From: a bacterium
GTDB taxonomy: Bacteria > Armatimonadota > Zipacnadia > Zipacnadales > UBA11051
Reading direction: 5' to 3'
Length of the DNA: 64,000 bases
Assembly: GCA_021372615.1 (NCBI GenBank)
Contig: JAJFUB010000013.1
Span: forward strand, 1-64,000
The notes below the pieces were generated by a model, which was not told where the DNA came from, searched no databases, and was given only the letters and a program-made list of their open reading frames with translations. Made by a program: the position numbers and the translations under genes. Shown in pieces: positions 60,001-64,000 of the stretch. Position 1 is the first letter of the stretch. Each line of letters begins with the position of its first letter.

Positions 60001-61054
60001 TGCGGAAGTATAGCCAGAACCGCCGGGCGCTGCCGGCCGGGATGACACCGGGCGCCCGCCACTGCACGAGATCGTCCTCGACGCGCGCCGGCAAGACGGG
60101 GTGGGCGGGGTCGGCGGGGTCGGCGGAGACGTTGTCACCGACGACGCGCACGGAGGTCATGTCTACGGCGCCGGCCTGCCCCAGACCCGACAGGTCCGGT
60201 TTGAGGTGGCACTCCACGAAGACATCGCGGCGCTCAGCCTCGGTCGGCATCAGGAAGGCTTCCACCCGGTATGGCCACGCGGCGTTCCACCAGTCGGGAA
60301 CGCTGCGGGCGGCGGGTGTCTGGGAAGCCACGTCGTACGGAAGCGCGCGCGACTGCTGCACGCCTGCGGCAATCTCCTCGGCTGTCAGCGCCCGGCTGTA
60401 GATGAACACGTCATCCAGGTCGGCCTCACCATAGTCGGGCGAGCCGTCCTGATCGCGGCCGAGGGCCATCACCTCGTCCGTCGGCCCGACATCAATCCGC
60501 TTTCCGGTCAGTGCACCAGCCGGAATGCCGTCCAGGTACAGGTGCAGCTCCGCGTTCGCCTGCCCCGAACTGATGTTACTCCACGTCACTGCTACATGGT
60601 GCCACTCGTCGGCCTGCCACGCACGGATGGAGCCGCCGATGCCGACAGACCCGCCAGGCGTCTGCAGGTAGACCGAGAAGTAGCACTGCCCGCCGGCGCA
60701 GTGCACATTGAAGCGGTTGTGGGCCCATGACTCGGGTTGGTCGCGTCGGCCGTAGAGGCAGAAGACGTAGTGGCCTGTGGGGTCGGTGCCGCTCCAGTGC
60801 GGGCGCAGCCAGCAGGCCAGCGTCCCGGCGCGCGGATCGAAGTTCCCGGGGACGGCGAGGAGGCAGTCACTGGTCAGGCTCACCGCCCCGCCCCTGAGGC
60901 CAGGGGCGAATGTCAGCAGCCCCCCCTGCTGAAGGCCGCTACCGCGGGCGAAGGCGGGATCGGCCGTGCCGTCGAAGGGGGCATGGAGCAGCAGGTCGGG
61001 CGGTTGGGCCCACGCGGTGGCGCATAGCAGCACGGCAAGCAGAGCGATACGCAT
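57095..61054 (-). CDS. Large secreted GH5-like glycosidase with LamG, DUF2341 and Ig-like domains
   Basis: A 1319-aa exported protein. ATG 61054 starts a clean signal peptide (ATAWAQPP); the frame to 61144 is longer but unneeded. Residues 20-240 are a LamG domain (GTLACWLRPHW, WHHVAVTW, DLDDVFIYSRAL). Residues 250-390 form a DUF2341-like domain (WWNAAWPYRVEA). Residues 420-570 are a galactose-binding-like sandwich. Two Big_1/invasin-like Ig domains (about 590-790) precede the catalytic TIM barrel (about 800-1200), with acid/base Glu in FAWEFENEM and nucleophile Glu in CMFGETAGD. A small beta domain closes the protein. Mannanase- or cellulase-type activity is plausible. A purine-rich 62-nt gap separates it from the convergent GH2 gene. 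Confidence 0.85.
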   Translation of the reverse strand: MRIALLAVLLCATAWAQPPDLLLHAPFDGTADPAFARGSGLQQGGLLTFAPGLRGGAVSLTSDCLLAVPGNFDPRAGTLACWLRPHWSGTDPTGHYVFCLYGRRDQPESWAHNRFNVHCAGGQCYFSVYLQTPGGSVGIGGSIRAWQADEWHHVAVTWSNISSGQANAELHLYLDGIPAGALTGKRIDVGPTDEVMALGRDQDGSPDYGEADLDDVFIYSRALTAEEIAAGVQQSRALPYDVASQTPAARSVPDWWNAAWPYRVEAFLMPTEAERRDVFVECHLKPDLSGLGQAGAVDMTSVRVVGDNVSADPADPAHPVLPARVEDDLVQWRAPGVIPAGSARRFWLYFRTATYAFPQPLASQRLVAPATDTPAPPPVPDYATLTYGKPWDFEDGSVCGIDQWGNKPEFLRNRKVEKGILSFDVAQDPWFIWGDMWGQVDATHQKVAIDLDQFPVLEMKVRQSVPSAKWELYGRVGNSSSLLSYNFVVSGSGWQRVRIDLRHDARWRGVLSAFRIDPTQGVQDAHIEIDWVRLLAVTVTEQNAVETIGHPSGAPEQITMRLPAWPYLRVVAGSSQDVTVTVKDRAGRPVSGQPIEVGLTDVRGGMIDAAASHPSLAITPQSRRGLTDAAGKLTVRYTANRHATDIADTLYAWREFYEGDAFGMSHGGVPPAELVVSTKAGPPHHYRVAPTQVVALKPDKLPLRVSAQLVDEFDNPVPGKRKLTWSTDQSARLADLTTSLDTTGKAFASWRGDERLRWVYRVRVTDDQGLTGESAAICLLPGKARTDPIVVGAHGYFLEGKGGPVWLPLGGFYANWVGLPEGGEEGRKLVSFVDATEEELSHWLDFLASQGVTGLRFMLRAHTKQGMEPMDIIGRVNMPLFAKVLRYMDLARQHDIRFMLTIHEDYTKPAYYNQRALETFCLPQYEGEDLDALPPYQRRFIRDRKLIGVIGEKYTDPDVMACQDQYTRQLVGLLKDNPQLFAWEFENEMVDCPQSWAQHMARVIRVADSVTPICASHGGGGLNTADPLWWTKNAGVDFYTYHLYPHRGSTSAETDFGAAADVLTTYGRMAGLCMFGETAGDEFGYYPKERDADRRYIMRDLIWYSLVNGNPGCFFWNARGFEVEQFRLAGKAMATLDLSHWQRQPASAGIVVDHPWTDDKYYRTPQGQADYWMMGRLAQHYRSRGESFDFTMEPTGYPATATLKEFKPVPGAGPCTSGPGWQVATMQDQTGQGLAYIRNFAGIREWAVPNRCDMFLRDRKPAPLVLTFALPEVKVTATATDLDTGEEKRVELAGNGRLDLGTTENDWAVVWKAETGDGR

Positions 61055-61375
61055 GGCAGGACCCCGTCTGAGGAGGGCGCCACCGGGAGAGGGACAGCGT
61101 GCGTCCATGCCCGGCACGTCGCCGACCCCGCAGCTAGTCTGCACATCGGTGCGCTGGGCCAGGGTTCTGGTCGCCTGACGGTTGTATGCCTCTGGTCAGG
61201 AACCGGGTCCGGGCGCTACAATACGACCTGCGCTCCGGTTCGTCCCCTGGACCGCAACTCTATTCGCCGCGGCAGGGCCTTACGCCTTGTCCCGCGAGGG
61301 CTGACCTGCGGCGCCGGCTAGGGCGAGACCGTGCTGCAACTCTCGCCGGAACGGAATACTGCCTTCAGGACCACC
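61055..61375. other. Divergent intergenic region (321 nt)
   Basis: This gap separates the GH5-like gene (-) from the MFS gene (+). Besides the candidate plus-strand promoter at 61193-61222 I see no RNA gene, no long hairpin and no convincing ORF. A GTG at 61331 is in frame with the MFS gene but has no ribosome-binding site. The rest is unremarkable GC-rich sequence. Confidence 0.5.
61193..61222 (+). promoter_or_regulatory. Candidate promoter of the MFS transporter gene
   Basis: TGGTCA (61193-61198) and TACAAT (61217-61222) are 18 bp apart, about 154 bp before the ATG at 61376. The -10 matches at five of six positions, the -35 at four. Confidence 0.35.
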
Positions 61376-62623
61376 ATGATTGCGCGCCTACGTCAGGCCA
61401 GCCCCCAACTGCTGCTCTACTTCCTCGGTGTTGCCTTCGCCGGCGTCGCCTCGACCTGCTTCAACGCCTCGTACAACAACTTCCTCGATGATGTCTTCCA
61501 CATCGGGGCTGATGCGCGCGGCGTGCTGGAGTTCCCGAGAGAACTCCCCGGTTTCCTGGTGGCGCTGATGACCGGCGCCCTGGCCTTCCTGCCCGAGACC
61601 CGGGTGGCCGCGGTCTCGATGCTGGTCACCTTCGCCGGGATGATCGGCCTGGGCGGGGTGGACCTCAACCCGACCGCGCGTCATGCCTGGGAGTGGATGA
61701 TCTTCTATACGCTCCTGTGGGCGGCGGGTAGCCACCTGGTCATGCCGGTGCAGTCGTCCATCGGCATGAGCCTGGCGCCTCCGTCACGGCATGGGCGGCG
61801 GCTGGGGCAGGTGTCCGCCGTCGGGGCGGCAGCGAGCATCCTGGGCTCGGTGTTTGTCTGGGCTGTCAGCGCCAACCGCACGGGCCCGCCGTACTGGCTG
61901 ATCTTCGGTGCCGGCGGCGTTGTGGCCCTCGCCTCTGGCTTCACGTTCCTGAGCATGCGCGGCATCGGCCGACAGACCGCCCGGCCCCGCCTCGTCCACA
62001 ACCGGCGCTACGGGCTGTACTACGTGCTGAGCCTGCTGTTTGGAGCCCGCAAGCAGCTCTTCATCACATTCGGCCCGTGGGTGCTCATCAAGGTGTTCGG
62101 GCAGAAGGTGCCGACCTTCGCCAAGCTGGGCATCGTCAATGCTGTGCTGACAATGTTCACCAATCCGGCCATTGGCACGCTGATAGACAAGTGGGGCGAG
62201 CGCCGGACGCTGGTGCTTGAAGGCCTACTGCTTGTACTGGTGTGCGCGGGTTACGGTGTGGCTCACCTGGTGGGGCCATGGGGCCTGTACCTGGCCTTCG
62301 CCTGCTTCGTCCTGGATCAGGTGATGTTCGGGTTCGGCAACGCCCGGACGACGTACCTGGCCAAGATCGCCGAGAGGCCCGAGGACGTGACCGCGAGCCT
62401 TAGCCTGGGCATCAGTCTAGATCACGCGGTCTCGATGTCGCTGCCGACGCTCGGCGGGCTGGTGTGGGTCAGATACGGGCACATGTGGGTGTTTGTGGGC
62501 GGAGCGGTGCTGTCGCTGGTCTACGCCCTGTGCGCAACGTTCGTCCGCGTGCCGAGCAAGGCGGCCGCTGCGAGCAGCGCGGGTGAGACGCGGGCGGATG
62601 AACCGGCGGCGCCAGCATCTTGA
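61376..62623 (+). CDS. Major facilitator superfamily transporter
   Basis: A 415-aa polytopic membrane protein with about 12 hydrophobic segments and the MFS-like inter-helix loop IGTLIDKWGERRTLVLEG between helices 8 and 9 (a D-x-x-G-x-R-R variant). It resembles sugar- or multidrug-type MFS proteins. ATG 61376 is preferred over a GTG at 61331 because it starts just before the first helix and has AGGA upstream. The stop codon overlaps the -35 box of the leuA leader promoter at 62620, so leuA transcription starts right at the end of this gene. A link to leucine transport is possible but unsupported. Confidence 0.88.
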   Translation: MIARLRQASPQLLLYFLGVAFAGVASTCFNASYNNFLDDVFHIGADARGVLEFPRELPGFLVALMTGALAFLPETRVAAVSMLVTFAGMIGLGGVDLNPTARHAWEWMIFYTLLWAAGSHLVMPVQSSIGMSLAPPSRHGRRLGQVSAVGAAASILGSVFVWAVSANRTGPPYWLIFGAGGVVALASGFTFLSMRGIGRQTARPRLVHNRRYGLYYVLSLLFGARKQLFITFGPWVLIKVFGQKVPTFAKLGIVNAVLTMFTNPAIGTLIDKWGERRTLVLEGLLLVLVCAGYGVAHLVGPWGLYLAFACFVLDQVMFGFGNARTTYLAKIAERPEDVTASLSLGISLDHAVSMSLPTLGGLVWVRYGHMWVFVGGAVLSLVYALCATFVRVPSKAAAASSAGETRADEPAAPAS

Positions 62624-62648
62624 CACTGTGCCCGCCCGTTTCTATACT
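62620..62648 (+). promoter_or_regulatory. Sigma70-type promoter of the leuA T-box transcript
   Basis: TTGACA (62620-62625) and TATACT (62643-62648) are exactly 17 bp apart, the best housekeeping promoter match in the window. The -35 overlaps the stop codon of the MFS gene. Transcription should start near 62655 and run into the T-box leader. Confidence 0.85.
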
Positions 62649-62654
62649 GCCTAC

Positions 62655-62992
62655 AAACCAGTGTCCAAAGACCACGAAAGGGAATAGTAGGCGGAGAGCG
62701 CGATAGGCGCATGAGTCATGCGTAGAGAGACCGTCCCGCGGGCCTTGAGCCCCAGGCTGGAAGACGGTTATCGCAGCACCGCTGAAGCTCGCCCTGGAGT
62801 CGCGATCTGAACGGGCCGCAGGCCCTAGTAGGTGAGACGGTGGCTCCCGCCGTTATCGGGGAGAGGGCATCGCCGACATAGCGGCCGTGCCTGCCAGAGT
62901 GGGCGGCCCTCCGGGCCGCCAAGAAGAGTGGTACCGCGCAGCGCGCACTCGCGCCTTGCGTCTCTTCACTGAGGCGCAGGGCGTTTTTGTTT
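62655..62992 (+). ncRNA. T-box leader (leucine-type) of leuA
   Basis: A complete transcription-regulating T-box riboswitch that senses uncharged tRNA. It contains an AGTA motif at 62686-62689, an AGAGAGA segment in Stem I, and CTGAAG followed by CTC at 62788-62790, a candidate Leu specifier codon. Stem III has 8-bp arms GGCGGCCC and GGGCCGCC at 62902-62920. The T-box core AGAGTGGTACCGCG is at 62925-62938. The TGGT would pair with an ACCA tRNA end, and discriminator A fits tRNA-Leu. An antiterminator can form from AAGAG (62924-62928) with CTCTT (62962-62966), which excludes the terminator. The gene downstream makes leucine, in agreement with the specifier. Confidence 0.9.
62952..62992 (+). terminator. 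T-box intrinsic terminator
   Basis: Arms 62952-62964 (CGCCTTGCGTCTC) and 62971-62983 (GAGGCGCAGGGCG) form a 13-bp stem with two G-U pairs and a 6-nt loop TTCACT. TTTTTGTTT follows directly. The left arm shares bases with the antiterminator partner, so charged tRNA favours termination and uncharged tRNA favours readthrough into leuA. Confidence 0.9.
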
Positions 62993-63015
62993 GGGTGTAT
63001 TGGGAGGTGATGGTC

Positions 63016-63066
63016 ATGGTTCGTGTCCTCGCGGGCCGTGGTCTTGCAGGTGACGTGACCGCCTAG
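63016..63066 (+). CDS. Possible 16-aa leader ORF between T-box and leuA
   Basis: ATG 63016 follows GGGAGG (63002-63007) at eight bases and opens a 16-codon frame, MVRVLAGRGLAGDVTA, ending in TAG at 63064-63066. It contains two Leu codons. Behind it come two hairpins: GGCGCGA with TCGCGCC (about 63068-63085) and GGCGCC with GGCGCC (about 63091-63108), then the leuA ribosome-binding site. It could be a leader peptide adding a second control layer, or a chance ORF. No in-frame connection to leuA exists. Confidence 0.3.
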   Translation: MVRVLAGRGLAGDVTA

Positions 63067-63128
63067 CGGCGCGATTGGTCGCGCCCCCGGGCGCCAGGCA
63101 TGGCGCCATTACACACAAGGAGCCAACC

Positions 63129-64000
63129 ATGTCACGCAAGATCACCATATTCGACACGACGCTGCGCGATGGCGAGCAGTCGCCGGGCGCCAGCATGAAC
63201 CTGAACGAGAAGGTGGCAATTGCCCACCAACTCGCCCTGCTGAACGTAGACGTCATCGAGGCGGGCTTCCCGTACTCCTCGCCGATGGACTTCAAGGCCG
63301 TTGAGACCATTGCCAACGAGGTCCAGGGCCCGACCATCTGCGGACTGTGCCGCACCAAGGAAGAGGACATTGAGGCGGCCTACAACGCCATCAAGGCCGC
63401 GCCGAAGCACCGCGTCCACATGTTCGTGGGCACCTCGCCGCTGCACCTGGAGAAGAAGCTGAAGAAGACCGCGGCGGAAGTGCTGGACATGGCCGTCCGC
63501 AGCGTCCGGTTCGCCAGGGAGCGCTGTGATGACGTGGAGTTCTCGGCCGAGGACGCGATGCGCACCGACCTGGTGTACCTGAAGGACGTCGTGACCGCGG
63601 TCATCGAGGCAGGCGCCACGACCGTCAACATCCCGGACACCGTCGGCTACAGCGTCCCGTGGGTGACGGAGGACACGATCCGCTACCTGTTCGAGAACGT
63701 GCCCAACATCAGTGACGCGGTCATCAGCGTCCACGAGCACAACGATCTGGGGCTGGCGGTGGCGAACTCACTGGCTGCCGTGCGGGTTGGCGCGGGGCAG
63801 GTCGAGTGCACCATCAATGGCATTGGCGAGCGCGCAGGCAACTGTTCGCTCGAAGAAGTCGTGATGGCGATCAAGACACGTTCCGACGTGATTGACGCCC
63901 ACACCGACATCCGCACCCAGCACATCGTGAAGACCTCGCGGCTGGTGTCCAACTACAGCAGCTTCGTGGTGCAGCCGAACAAGGCAATCGTCGGCGCGAA
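63129..64000 (+). CDS. leuA: 2-isopropylmalate synthase (truncated by window end)
   Basis: The first 290 codons of a DRE-TIM metallolyase that condenses 2-ketoisovalerate and acetyl-CoA, the committed step of leucine synthesis. The start ATG 63129 has AAGGAG at 63117-63122. Visible signatures are [17 protein letters not shown] at residue 8, the metal-binding HEHND ([15 protein letters not shown]) near residue 204 and NGIGERAGN, all typical of LeuA. The C-terminal regulatory LeuA dimer domain lies beyond the window. Homocitrate or citramalate synthase is an alternative in this family, but the leucine-type T-box in front supports LeuA. Confidence 0.95.
   Translation, partial: MSRKITIFDTTLRDGEQSPGASMNLNEKVAIAHQLALLNVDVIEAGFPYSSPMDFKAVETIANEVQGPTICGLCRTKEEDIEAAYNAIKAAPKHRVHMFVGTSPLHLEKKLKKTAAEVLDMAVRSVRFARERCDDVEFSAEDAMRTDLVYLKDVVTAVIEAGATTVNIPDTVGYSVPWVTEDTIRYLFENVPNISDAVISVHEHNDLGLAVANSLAAVRVGAGQVECTINGIGERAGNCSLEEVVMAIKTRSDVIDAHTDIRTQHIVKTSRLVSNYSSFVVQPNKAIVGA

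Noticed and set aside
1-64000. tRNA, rRNA, CRISPR array or insertion sequence
   Set aside because: I scanned both strands by eye and saw no cloverleaf with a GGTTCRA arm, no regular spaced repeats and no transposase motifs. A tRNAscan and CRISPR search would be decisive.

Overview
The window is GC-rich, densely coding bacterial chromosome with genes on both strands, mostly in short co-directional runs. I see no rRNA, tRNA, CRISPR array, transposase or phage gene. The gene set includes secreted DUF4091, DUF4838, DUF6067 and LamG-type glycosidases, DUF6785 membrane proteins, VanW, DUF1844, a LipM-like octanoyltransferase and a T-box leader. This suits an uncultivated, polysaccharide-degrading member of the Terrabacteria side of the tree, and Armatimonadota is my best guess. 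A planctomycete or verrucomicrobial relative is less likely because T-box leaders are not expected there. The assignment is inference, not a search result.

Layout. 190-7370 (+): oxidoreductase, M16 peptidase, 6-phospho-3-hexuloisomerase, VanW protein and zinc alcohol dehydrogenase. 7383-13745 (-): a 1407-aa heparinase-like protein with FG-GAP repeats and a secreted protein with a candidate papain-like triad. 13910-22389 (+): LamG/DUF6067 hydrolase, zinc-ribbon membrane protein, DUF4091 hydrolase and DUF6785 permease-like protein. 22446-33767: nitrilase-like hydrolase, a second Gfo/Idh/MocA oxidoreductase, queC, a DUF4838 protein, an SSS symporter, queD, a LamG/amidotransferase-like protein, a DUF4432 epimerase-like protein, and gcvH with lipM. 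33789-38503 (-): a second DUF4838 protein, then a small housekeeping-like cluster of DUF1844, rtcA and an ACT-like protein. 38623-43586: aspA, a TIR/deoxyribosyltransferase-like protein, an alpha/beta hydrolase and a PQQ-type propeller. 43646-61054: very large secreted proteins (a GATase/LamG-like protein, a GH42/GH5-like glycosidase, a GH2-like enzyme and a GH5-like enzyme) plus a second DUF6785 protein. 61376-64000: an MFS transporter, then a sigma70-type promoter, a leucine-type T-box leader and the start of leuA, which runs off the right edge.

Working together. Most of the window looks like a distributed glycan-utilisation region. Exported multi-domain glycosidases cut polysaccharide outside the membrane. 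SSS, MFS and possibly DUF6785 proteins take up the products. Gfo/Idh/MocA, MDR dehydrogenase and epimerase-like enzymes process unusual sugars inside. No SusC/SusD or TonB-dependent receptor is visible. Both DUF6785 genes follow directly on a secreted glycosidase gene, once with overlapping reading frames.

The most notable points are the leucine T-box in front of leuA, palindromic repeats that lie in frame inside two protein-coding genes, the repeated glycosidase-DUF6785 pairing, and an unfamiliar Cys-rich/TIR-like protein behind aspA.
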